Position numbers and translations under genes: made by a program | The notes under the pieces: model-generated | The model's input: only the letters and a program-made list of their open reading frames with translations | Database searches by the model: none | Told to the model about the DNA's origin: nothing | Part shown: one piece after another, positions 36,436 through 46,420 of the stretch | How the letters are laid out: each line of letters begins with the position of its first letter | Numbering within the stretch: position 1 is the first letter of the stretch | From: Agapanthus africanus | Taxonomy: Eukaryota; Streptophyta; Magnoliopsida; Asparagales; Amaryllidaceae | DNA: 64,000 nucleotides | NCBI GenBank assembly: GCA_030015575.1 | Contig: CM057347.1 | Location: forward strand, 406,938,248 to 407,002,247 | Reading direction: 5' to 3'

Positions 36436-37171
36436 ATACCGCCGAATACTACGAGGGTACAGAGAGCGGCCGTGAGGGACGAGGTCAGAGTTGACTCGTA
36501 TGAGACGAGGACTGACCAGGGCGGTACGCCCGTTGTGCAGGAGCAGATTGTTCCACCTTCGACAGACCATATGGCTATGCTAGGGGCTGCTATACAGGAT
36601 TTGCGCCAGATGATGGGGTCGTTAGTTGAGGCCATTCGAGCGCAGGGGCAGGCAGTTGTTCCACCCGTTACGGGGACTGTGTTGGTGCCTACTGTTCAGG
36701 CAGTTGTACCTGCAGCTACGGAGGTGATCACCGTATCGTTATCGGAGTTCATGAGGCTGAGGCCTCCGGTTTTCATTGTCATCGATGCAGCTGAGGATCC
36801 GCAGTCGTTTATCGACCGGATGGCCAGGATATGTCGTTCGCTTAGATGCTCCGACGCGAGATGGGTGGAGTTCGTGAGCTTTCGTTTAGAGGGTCTGGCC
36901 CAGAAGTGGTACGAGTCCTTAGAGAAGGGCAGAGCCGCAGGTCTTTCTCCTATGACCTGGGCTGAGTTTGTGACGGTGTTTCATGCGCGTTTTCTTCCGC
37001 TGAGCGTCAGGGATGCTCGAGCGCGCAGATTGGAGTCGTTACGCCAGACTCAGGGTATGACAATGGCCGAGTATGATGTGCTGTTTACCGAGCTGTCTGT
37101 GTATGCTCCGTATTTGGTAGCTACGGAGGAGATGCGGGTCAAGAGGTTTGTTCGATGCCTGCTTACCCATT
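36436..37171 (+). pseudogene. Tekay-like gag, start codon lost and 3' end interrupted
   Basis: A long open frame runs from upstream of 36436 to 37236. The gag core is clear: RPPVFIVIDAAEDPQSFIDR, LEGLAQKWYESL, TWAEFVTVFHARFLP and QTQGMTMAEYDVLF match the Retrotrans_gag family (GxAxxWW, F---F-ARF-P). A natural start would precede PPNTTRVQRAAVRD, but that codon is ATA (36436-36438), so the ATG appears lost by a G-to-A change. After VKRFVRCL the sequence changes character as the Tat-like LTR begins (about 37172). The zinc knuckle and pol are not in the window. Confidence 0.75.
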
Positions 37172-37229
37172 TGTTTCTCGCTATTATTTCCCCCAATCAG
37201 AGCAAAGCTCTGTTCAAAATTCAAATATT

Positions 37230-37460
37230 GAAATGAAGCAACGCTTCAGATGCAGCGCCAAGTGTGCTGCGCCCTAAGCAGCGCATCGCGTGCAAAGCAC
37301 GTGGGCGCTAGCACTGGGTGCGCTGCGCTCTAAGCAGCACACCATGTGTGCGCTAGCGCTAGGTGCGCTGCGCTCCAAGAAGCGCACCACGTATCAAGCA
37401 CGGGTGCGCTGCCTTTTAAGCAGCGCACTACGTATAAAGCACGGGTGCGCTAGCGCTGGA
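37230..37460 (+). repeat. GCGC-rich degenerate repeat, cluster 1
   Basis: Recurring words such as GTGCGCTGCGC, AAGCAGCGCA and GCGCTAGCGCT, in units of about 45-60 bp. A second cluster with CTGGCGCTCAGCGC words lies at 38330-38690. Confidence 0.65.
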
Positions 37461-37800
37461 ACTAAAAGCTCCCTACCGTTAGATCAAAGATCTAATAATA
37501 ATGATAAATCATTAATTAATCAGAATTAAATTCTTTTAAGGAAAGATTCCTCAAAATCTTTCCAAATAACAAAATTGTGCTCTGTAAATCAGAGCACCGT
37601 TGGATCAATGATCCAATGGTAAATAAAAATTACCAAAAGACAGAATAAATTCTGTATGGAAAGATTTATCAATCTTGTTAAAAAATAAGAAGATTGCCTT
37701 CTGTAAAACAGAAGCCCTAGGATCAAAGATCTAATGGTGGGGAAACATCCCCAAATCAATCAGAGAAAGATCTTTTTAACTGATTCAACAAATCAGCTTG

Positions 37801-37812
37801 CCCTATATAAAG
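37801..37812 (+). promoter_or_regulatory. TATA box of the Tat-like LTR
   Basis: CCCTATATAAAG, followed within 60 bp by a purine-rich leader. Confidence 0.5.
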
Positions 37813-38329
37813 GCCCCTAGACTTCAAGTCTCGATAGACAAAGATATACAAAAAGAGAGAGAAAAAACCTCCCCAAAAAACTTAGAGAAATTCAAAAGAG
37901 CAAGATCTTACAAGAAGATTTTTCTTCAAGGTAAGAATGAATGATGATGAACACAGAGATGAAATCATTTCATGATTAAGAAAGAAGGATTCATTTCTTT
38001 AAAAAGATCATAGATCTACAAAGACAAAAAGTATTTCACAAAGAGATCAAAAGATCTCATCATAAAATAAAAGAAGAACTTACTTCTTACAGATCATAGA
38101 TCTATAAGACTAAAGTCTTTCTCAAAGAGATCATGAACATCTCATTATAAAAAGGAGGGGAGAATAATTCAATTCCCTTAAGGATCATAGATCCATAAAG
38201 GCAAAGCCTTTCATCAATATAAGAGATTGAAATAAAATAAGAACGGTTGTTCTTAGATCCCGAGACAAAGTCTCTTTTAAAAGAACATAAATTGTTTCTC
38301 AGATCATAAAATTGATCAGATGCATTTTG

Positions 38330-38690
38330 TGCTCTTGAACTGCGCTTCTGCGCTTTCTGGACTGGCGCTCAGCGCTGAATGCGCCACGCGTCAATCTCGC
38401 ATGTACTGCTTAATAACTAGCGCCTTGCGCTTCTGAAATAGCGCACTGTGCTCATGGGCTGGCGCTCAGCGCCAAGCGCACCACGTGTCACTCACGTGTG
38501 CGCAACTAAACTGAAAGCGCAATGCGCTCATGAATTAGCGCTCTGCACTCATAAATTGGCATCATGCGCTCATCATCTGGCGCCTAGCGCCGAGCGTGAC
38601 ACATGTCCCTTACATGTGCGCTACTTGGCAGAAGCGCACTGCACTCTTTGATCGGCACAAAGCGCCAAGCGCATCATGTGTTGCGCTGAC
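38330..38690 (+). repeat. GCGC-rich degenerate repeat, cluster 2
   Basis: Words CTGGCGCTCAGCGC, GCGCACTGTGCTC and CCAAGCGCACCACGTGTC recur six or more times with irregular spacing. Confidence 0.6.
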
Positions 38691-38764
38691 AGAACTGTTC
38701 AGACCATAATATTGCATTTTTCATTCCCCTATTCTTATCCGTTTTATAAATAAACAGGTACTCT

Positions 38765-39954
38765 TGATGCACGTTTGTTGCATATTATAGGATACAGGCT
38801 CTTGGAGTGAATACAGTGAAAAAGACGGAAGTTGATACAGAAAAGGGACTTTTGACCAACAAGTAGACGGATCCTAGTCAAGCCTAGATGAAGAACAGTG
38901 CAAGGTCCAAAATGTCGAAGCAAACGGTTAAAAGATCGCTACAAGTTTTCACTGAAGATCTGGAAATGACCAAGAACCCAAATAGAGAAAAGTATTGAAG
39001 AAACAGAGAGGAAAAGACACCCTAAAGTATACCCTGAAGTTTGGTGAGCTGAGCTCACCAAAGGGCCGTGGAACCGCGGCCCAAGGCCTACATTTGCCGC
39101 GGTTCCGCGGCCGTATAGTGCCCGTGTCGGTGTATTTTCTCGTGTCGGTGCGTCGGTGCGGGGGTTGGGATTTTCCGAGGGCAAATCGGTAATTGCACAT
39201 GTGCGAGAGTCTGTAACCCTAGTTTTCTAGTTTTCCTATAAATTGTAATCACAGATCTGTAAAACTCATGCCTCTTTTCAATAAAAAAATTCAGATCTGT
39301 TCTGTATTCTCGCTTGGAGGGAGCCATCAAATTAGTAAGTAATTTTATTTTTGTACTTTTAATTCTCTTTTAATTAGTATGTTTGTTCATCCCCTAATGA
39401 GCGAGTAATCTCCTCGCTTGTTAGGGTTAGCCTTAGGGAAAGGTTTGAGAGATGAGATCTCTCACCCCTTTCATGCCCCTTCACAAGAGTTAGAACTCCA
39501 TGCATGCATACACAACCGCTCCCTACGGCACCCTACCCATCGAGGTAACGATGAACCGTAGTATAAAGGGCCGGTTGCGCGTGTTTTCCATGAGGGTTAA
39601 GGTAATTATCGATAAAGGAAGGATAAGAATCTAGAGGAAGAAACATCTTCCCAAAAGATTCTAATCCACTTTATTGATAATTACCACAACATCTAATAGA
39701 TCAAAAATAGGGCAATGAAAGCGGTGAGGAAACCTTTAATCTCCAAACTTCCCCCAAACCTAACCCTAGCAAGACTTTAATTTAGATTAATTTAGTTTAG
39801 TGATAGATCTAGTTTTTAGATTTAATCAATCCAATACAACATTTGGAATCAACTCGTAAAGACACTTTAAGAAAACTACCCATCTCTGTGGATCGACCCG
39901 TACTCACCGGCTAGCTGCAAAGCGACGCCGTTTCTGATTACGGTAAACAACACA
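38765..39954 (+). repeat. Athila-like solo LTR
   Basis: Starts near TGATGCACGTTTG and ends near GGTAAACAACACA. Internal landmarks are those of Athila-type LTRs in this window: a GC-rich palindrome pair (39066-39112), CCTATAAATTG (39235-39245) and GTGGATCGACCCGTACTC (39888-39905). No PBS or PPT adjoins it. No convincing TSD was found (flanks ACTCT and AAGTA), so the ends are approximate. Confidence 0.5.
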
Positions 39955-40356
39955 AAGTATATTTTTGGACTTAATCAAGAACATAAATTGTTCTCTAATA
40001 AATCCCAGAGCTATGATGAATGCTCAACATTCAATAAAAGACAAAACATTATTAGAATGCAATTCAATGCTCAGTATTGTTAAAAGGGCCAAGCCTAAAT
40101 AAAGGCTCCAACAGCCCAAAATAAATGTTAAAACATTTTTTAACTTGATTGGACTTAGCCCAAGATTGGCCATAAGTCCTCAAATTCAGATTAATTGAGC
40201 CCACATGCTCATAAATCTTTTAACAGATCTTAGTTCCAAATTGGACTACAGATCTTTCAACCAACTCACACTGGTTCAAGGATACCTCTGATATATGTCG
40301 TTGTAATCCTTCAACGTCTTTAGAGAGGTGACGGGTCCCAACAACCATACATTACA

Positions 40357-40515
40357 TAGACTATGACGTCTTTAAACTGGACTGTGGGGTCCTTAGGCCC
40401 ATGGACTATGATGTCCTTAACCTCGGACTGTGGGGTCCTTCAAAACCCATGGACTATGATGTCCTTAACCTCGAACTGTGGGGTCTTTTAAAACCCATGG
40501 ACCGCAATGTCCCTA
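40357..40515 (+). repeat. Tandem repeat with GGACTATGATGTCC
   Basis: Three to four units of about 60 bp alternating CCATGGACTATGATGTCC and CTGTGGGGTCCTT, in the downstream part of the Tat-like LTR. Confidence 0.75.
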
Positions 40516-41083
40516 AACTAAACAATAGAGTCCAAATGCTCTTTTGTTGGATCTAAATGATCCCGTTGAGTTGATCTTAGTCTAAAATTAGACTAACGTA
40601 TCCTTAACTAACGTTTAAGTTGATCTTAGTCCCAAATGAGACTAACGTATCCTTAAACCCAAACCCCAAACCCAAATCTAAGAAAATACGGATTTGGACT
40701 AACTCGCGCCCTACGGGCGACAACATAAATTAGTCTCTGTATACAATCCACGGGCAACCAAAAACAAAACAAACACCCACGACACGAAGTGACCATCTGG
40801 AGAAGGAGAAAGTGGTTACCGAGATGCGATAGTGTAATTAACTGCAGGGGCTTGCGCCTGCAGGGAAGAGCGTCCCCATAATCAAAAACCCCTCAAATGA
40901 GGAGGAATCTGACGAAGTCTGCTACATCGGCCGTATCCGTTTAAACCTTCGATACATGGTATCATAAATCAACTTGGCATCTTCGGAGATGTGGACGGAT
41001 AGCACCAATTAGCATCTGCCCCGAAATTCAGGCAAGACGGACCCGCGTGGTTACGTCTCCGCGTTTCGGCGGGGAACAGATTC

Positions 41084-41102
41084 TGGCACGCCCGGTGGGA
41101 CC
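41084..41102 (+). other. Tat-like primer-binding site
   Basis: TGGCACGCCCGGTGGGACC, the form typical of plant Tat-lineage elements, five bases after the LTR end. Confidence 0.8.
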
Positions 41103-41134
41103 TTTTCCTCTTTCCACTCTACAGTTCATGTGTC

Positions 41135-42170
41135 ATGTTCGCGAACGAATCGTGGTTTGATATGGTTGGCCTTGGGTTTGAGGTACTAAGATTTAGTGTC
41201 TTGCTCCGTGTAGAAAACAGAAGATCAATGACTTCAACTTTCACTGACTGCAACTGCAACTCTCGCTCCGTCCTGTCCGGAGGAGTGACATACGGTCCTA
41301 AAGCGGCCTCCATCTTCGCTATGCCGGTGGAACAGGTCACTCAGGCCACCACTGGATTGTTCTTCAGGACCATGCTCCCACCAACGAGCTTCAGCGCTCC
41401 TGTACCACAACAAGAAGCTCAGAAGAAGTCGGTCTTTGATCGGCTTACAACTGCCGCGGCCCCTCTCAACGGGTCGCCCAACTTCAACGCCTCAGTCTTT
41501 GACAGGCTGGGCCAAAGCTCCAACGGGCCTATGAAGAAGCCCGCAATACCAGAAAGGGTTATTCTAAAGAGGATAGCCATTCCTGCTCTCGAAGTCATCA
41601 AAGCGGCTTCTCCTACCAAAGGGTCGGTCTTCACTAGACTGACTGTTCCGGTTCCCACTCCAGACGAAGTCCTTAAAGCTGCTTCCCATGCCCAGAGGTC
41701 TTTCGTTGACAGATTGATCATTGCTTCTCAACGGACATCGGTCTTCAAGAGGCTGACACCGGCGGCAACCCTTCGCCAAAATAGGGGGCATGAGGAAGTC
41801 ACCCCTACGGCTGAGACAATCCCAACGGCTCGACACGCTCGACGTCGCCACTGGTGCCGAGTGAGGAAGGCTGGGACAACTCCCCTTCTGGATTGACTCC
41901 ACCAGCCCCCATGGTGGAAATCGATGCTGCTGTTCCAACTGGGAACAACTTTCAACCGTTAAGGAAAGTGCGCAAAAACTCTCCGACTGCCGTGCTGAAG
42001 AGATCTCCTCCACCCGTGGAGAACGCTACTAAGGTGAATCTAGAGTAGCTCCCCCAGCGGCTGTCCTCTAAAATTTACAAAGTTTGGCGACAGGTTCAGG
42101 ACTCGGAGATCGATCAAGATTACTCTCGCCGACAGAAAAAGGTGAAAGTTCAGCGAAAAGAGGACCATCT
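41135..42170 (+). pseudogene. Tat-like first coding segment with SVFDRL repeats
   Basis: An open frame (41135-41896, 253 codons from an ATG) contains five copies of a short motif: SVFDRL (residues about 99 and 120), SVFTRL (164), SFVDRL (189) and SVFKRL (202). Such SVFxRL repeats are seen N-terminal to gag in plant Tat-type polyproteins; their role is unknown. A frameshift near 41830-41870 moves the meaningful frame (GLTPPAPMVEIDAAVPTG), and a TAG follows VNLE at about 42048. The peptide then reads QRLSSKIYKVWRQVQDSEID before the foreign patch at 42171. Confidence 0.65.
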
Positions 42171-42840
42171 CGTGAATAGTAAATAACATCATAAAAAGGC
42201 GCCCTGCCGCGACCTCTCTGATGATCAGACCTGAAAAACCCTGCGGCACAATGGGGGTGAGTTGCCAACTCGTGAATAGTAAATAACATCATACAGTAAT
42301 CGCAAGTATGTACTAACAGCGATAATCTATCACATGTAATCTGATAGCATAAGTATAACAATATGTATATGCAATAGTCATGAAAGGTACTCTATCAGGT
42401 ACTACTAATACATGAAGTAAGTGCATATCAAATAAATGCGGAGTATGGGATAAAACATGTCATCCTCACGGAATCCTCATCATGGCGAACCAGTGTCCAT
42501 CAAGACAATCTAAATCCCCAAATTCCCTCAAATCGGCCCCCATATCGGCCCTCATATCGGGCACATCGGCCCCTCACATCGGGCATATCAGCCCCTCATA
42601 TCGGGCACATCAGCCCCTCATATCGGGCACATCAGCTCCGCAATGAATAAGAATACATGCACAGATCATTATGATGATATATATTATATAGGTGTACATA
42701 TATATAACAGCGTCCCATACTACTGATACACACACACATACACACACACATGTATATATATCAGCGTCCCATACCACTGATATATATATATATACCCAGG
42801 AGCAAAACATCCAGGAAACATCATATGAAATCCATATATC
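42171..42840 (-). repeat. Inverted fragment of the Tekay-like LTR inside the Tat-like coding region
   Basis: The reverse complement matches about 23664-24291 of the Tekay-like LTR: the ATATATCAGTGG region, minisatellite, GAGTTGGCAACTC motif and GGGCGCCTTTTTA. Its left edge carries a 22-bp direct repeat (42171-42192 and 42271-42292). CA/TA microsatellites lie at about 42725-42795. Confidence 0.85.
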
Positions 42841-43476
42841 TGTTAAGCCACAAAAGGCGACAGCTACTTGGGTGCCCGCTGCAATGGCTCCCTCAACATC
42901 AACCGCTCACAAGAGAAGGAGGCCGGAGAAAGCCCCCGTGACCGTGGCGAACCGCAAGGATGCTGAATCTAAACGCCCCAAGTCTGGGGGCATGGTAACA
43001 CATACCGTTTATATAAATTTTGGAAAAAAAGGAAAGCCGTGCTTCTACGGGTCATCGACCGCTCACCCGATCGATAACGAAGGCTCAGGAGCAACAGCAG
43101 CAGAAACTTCAGGAGATGCTAACTGCAATGGCCGCACTCACTGGGCCGAAAGAAACTCCAGAGACCTCAGAGCAGTGTCAAGAACAACAAAGTGATGCTG
43201 ATTTCCTCCGAAGAATGCTCGAGAGGAAAGAAAAAGAGGCCGCGGAACAGGCAGCCAACATCAAACGAATGGCTCTTTTGTTCCAAGACATGGCTGGAAT
43301 GATGTTACAGCCAGAATTTCCGGCTGAAGACCCCCCGATCATTATTGAAGACGACAGAGGGGAGACATCGAACCCTCCATCGGCTCTTTCAACAGCCAAA
43401 GAAGAGATAATCTCTAAGGCCATCTTGAACGACTACATCGCTCAGCAAATACGAGCTCACCAGGCGAATGAAGCGG
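42841..43476 (+). pseudogene. Tat-like gag, N-terminal part
   Basis: Encodes a Lys/Arg-rich stretch (KATATWVPAAMAPSTSTAHK) in one frame and, after an A7 run at 43024-43030, RPLTRSITKAQEQQQQKLQE and a Glu/Gln-rich, probably coiled-coil segment in the next frame. The shift at the A-run is either a one-base insertion/deletion or, less likely, a slippery site. The frame is cut at 43476 by the Athila-like LTR and resumes in phase at 52595. Confidence 0.65.
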
Positions 43477-45311
43477 TGATCAGTCGAAAATAATGTATTT
43501 TTAACACGGCAATTTCCCCATCTTTTGCACTCATTTAGAAGTGTTCGGTATTCATATTTCACATATTAGCAAATCTATCACAGATTATCAGATTACATGT
43601 ATTAGACCTTAAAACCGGCATTTCTAGGGAAATTGACCGCATTTCATGGCATCGCATCATTTCTGTATTTGCGCAACACTTGTCTTGAGTCTGTGCAGGA
43701 AAATACGGAAGAAAAACCAAAGAGCTGATAAAAAATTACGCCAACTCAATGATTTCAGATCTGGTAGCATTTCAGAAGGAGATATTAAATTCAACATATA
43801 CAATAAAGGCCCATATATCAGCCCAAGCCTGTACCAGAAAGCCCAATCCCCAAGGCTCATAAAGTGCCGCGGATCCGCGGCGGGAGCCTGCTTGCGCCGC
43901 GGATCCGCCGCATTCTTGCCACGTCAGCAGTTTATTTTTAGGGCTCTATTCTTATCTCAGTGGCCACAGCTCAGAATGATATGTCAAATTCCATAATTCT
44001 CTCGAAGGTTCTACCAGATCAGCAAAGATCATTAAGCAAGGCTAAACATAATTAAGCTCCTAACTAACCTCTTCTAGAAGCTCCCTCCTAACTAATCACA
44101 TCTAGAAGCTTCTCCTCTAACTAACTTTTGGAGGGAAATTCAAATTTCCTCAAAAAACTTTTGGAGGGAAACTAAAAATTCAAATCCTAGATTTAGGGTT
44201 TAGATGGCTATAAATAGGAACCTAGATCTAAGGGTTGAGGTTGTTCATCATTAGTTGTTAATCTTTTAGTTAGCTAATTCCCTCTTTCATCATCTTCTTC
44301 CACAAGTCTAGTGACAAGGCTTGTGCGAAACCCTAACCCTAATTCCACTCCAAATTCAAGATCTTGAGTACCAATCAAGCGAGAAGCCTTCAACCTTTTA
44401 GGAGCCGAGCCGATCTTCAATCGGGCAAGTGATCCAAGCCGATTCGCGACCCACGGAGACGAGCGAAGCCAAGTCGACGATCAAATTCTTCCTCTTGTAG
44501 TTCTTGAGCGAATGTAATGAAATTGTTGATATAAATAAAAGGTAAAATTCTTTTATCTTGCTTTCTTTAAATTCTTGCATCATGATTAGATCTCAATTTG
44601 TGATTGTAGTTCTTGTTGTGATGTTTGAGTAAAACTCCGCTCGTAAAGGAGTCGAGACGATTAATAGAATGATGGTGTAACAAATCTCAAAACGATTTTT
44701 AAGTCCTACGAGTTTTGTAAACCCTAGCAAGTTCAAGAATCGATGACCTAGTTTCGTAGCGATGCTTTCTTGATTGTGATCGCTCGAAATTAGGGATCTA
44801 CAATCGTTTCTTGAATTTACTAGAGGCTAGAATGTGAATGATATCAATGAAAGAACAAGAGATAAGATGAAACCCTAGTTTCACAAGAAGTCTCTAATTC
44901 TCATCGATCATCATCGATCTAGTATCAATTCATCGAAGGATAAGAATACGTAATTGTAAGATTACATCACATCTATAGATCCGATCGATTCCTACGAGCC
45001 TCATTTCGATTCTTGATATTTGGTTTGGAAAAATCATCAAACTATCAATTCTTGATTCTATCTTTTTCTTGTTATTAGATCTAGATTTTTCTAATTCTTG
45101 AACTTCAATTCCAAATCATGAATTGTTTTGTTTTCTTTTCATTAAAGTTTCGACTCATCTAATTCAAAAGACGAACGAATACACTTTCCCTGTGGACGAT
45201 CCGCACTCACTAACAATCTACATCCGACACCGTAGTTGATTGCGGTCAAATAATTTTTGGTTGTGATTTCTATTCTATTTTCTACATACACAACGGAAAA
45301 CAATTCAATCA
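43477..45311 (+). repeat. Athila-like 5' LTR
   Basis: TGATCAGTCG...AATTCAATCA, 1835 bp, with GC-rich palindromes at 43866-43911, a CTATAAATAGG box at 44210-44220 and CTGTGGACGATCCGCACTC near the end. Confidence 0.95.
44210..44220 (+). promoter_or_regulatory. TATA box of the Athila-like 5' LTR
   Basis: CTATAAATAGG, repeated in the 3' LTR at 51486-51496. Confidence 0.6.
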
Positions 45312-45313
45312 AA

Positions 45314-45332
45314 TGGCACCGTTGCCGGGGAT
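45314..45332 (+). other. Athila-like primer-binding site (tRNA-Asp)
   Basis: TGGCACCGTTGCCGGGGAT, one mismatch to the complement of plant tRNA-Asp(GUC) 3' end, two bases after the LTR. Confidence 0.9.
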
Positions 45333-46420
45333 AGTGCGCTAATTATTCGTATTTTGAAATTTGAGTTGAAAATTTTATTCCATCTAAATTTTGTGATCAA
45401 AATTCGTGCAAACACTAATACATGTGTTGTGATTTGATTGCGAGGAAATCTGGAATCATTGGAGCTGTGGAAAATTTTTTCTGAAACATCCAGAGAGCTG
45501 TGTAGGTGAACAAAAGCTTGTGCACAAATTTCTTTGCACTGATCCCAATATATCGCGGCGGAAGCGCGGCATTAGTGCACATCCGCGGCGGATCCGCCTG
45601 CTGTTATAGCTCCTCTCTGCACCAAACTTTCTCTGTAAGCTTCTCACTTTCTTATCTATCCCCTGTCTACTCCAATTAACAATTTGCTGCAGGTTTCTTT
45701 GAAAATAATCGCAGCGCGCAAAAAGCAAAATAAAAATTTGTGCGTGTTTTTGATTTTTGGTTGTTTGCATATTAATACGGAAATTAAGGGGCACGACCAA
45801 ATCCAAATTAGGTGGGGAGTTCATTACCCTTCCTAGGCCCCGAAAACCACAAACTTGCATCCGCATTGACCCTCATTAATTAAAAAATATCTAGAGATGA
45901 CTCTAAGGACTGTCGCGCTCAATTAGGACAAGAGAAGGCCGTGGGTAATTCATTGCTTATTCGCGTTTTCTTGTGGTGCCTAAGGCGAGTGTGTCTAAGG
46001 CTAGTGGTTTTTAATTAGGCCCACTACTTACGTAGTGGAGTACCTTCCCACTTACCTGGCACTTATCCGGCCACAGGGGAACAAAGAGGCAGTGGAGGAT
46101 TTTATCCTGCGACTTGTCTTTTGGCAGTTAGGAGCGGTCTAGAGCCAGACCTAGGTGACCACTAAAATTAGGGTTTTTGCTTGTTGCATTTGTTGTGTTG
46201 CATCATTTTTTCAAAAATCCGTATCATTTTTCAAAGCAAACACCGCATATATCATTTTCCCTAATTATAAATTCACGCTGCCACTTGTACTAACCCTTTT
46301 TAGTACAAGATAGGCTGGACAACATGATTCTAGTGCCTGTTAAGTCCGCGTTTCCCGATCGACTCTAAAGTCGGTATTTCTACACTTACCTTTTCTTTAC
46401 CCACCATCACACCCACATCG
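45333..46420 (+). other. Athila-like leader
   Basis: 1.1 kb of untranslated leader. It contains a GC-rich palindrome pair (about 45553-45570 and 45583-45598), about 240 nt after the PBS and related to the pair in the LTR. No reading frame of interest. Confidence 0.6.

Larger units (their letters stand above)
21671..37171 (+). mobile_element. Tekay/Del-like Ty3/gypsy element, 5' LTR and gag only
   Basis: 5' LTR from TGTAACACTTTGG (21671) to TAGTGACA (36197), interrupted by copia C and enlarged by an internal duplication. The PBS is TGGTATCAGAGC and the gag frame breaks off near 37172, where the Tat-like element begins. The pol region and 3' LTR must lie beyond the window. The chromovirus assignment rests on the PBS, the TGTAACA...TGACA termini and the gag string. 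Confidence 0.7.
37172..41078 (+). repeat. Tat-like 5' LTR with nested solo LTR
   Basis: The end (GGGGAACA at 41078) is fixed by the PBS five bases later. The start (TGTTTCTCGC) is a best guess at the point where the host gag stops. It contains a CCCTATATAAAG box (37801-37812), two clusters of GCGC-rich words, a solo LTR and a GGACTATGATGTCC tandem repeat. Confidence 0.6.

Noticed and set aside
43014..43034. Programmed frameshift at the A7 run in the Tat-like gag
   Set aside because: The element carries several other lesions, so a simple insertion/deletion in a homopolymer is more likely.
43646..43996. 116-codon frame repeated at 50924-51274
   Set aside because: The repetition is only because both copies are in the two LTRs of one element; it overlaps U3 and a GC-rich palindrome and has no domain.
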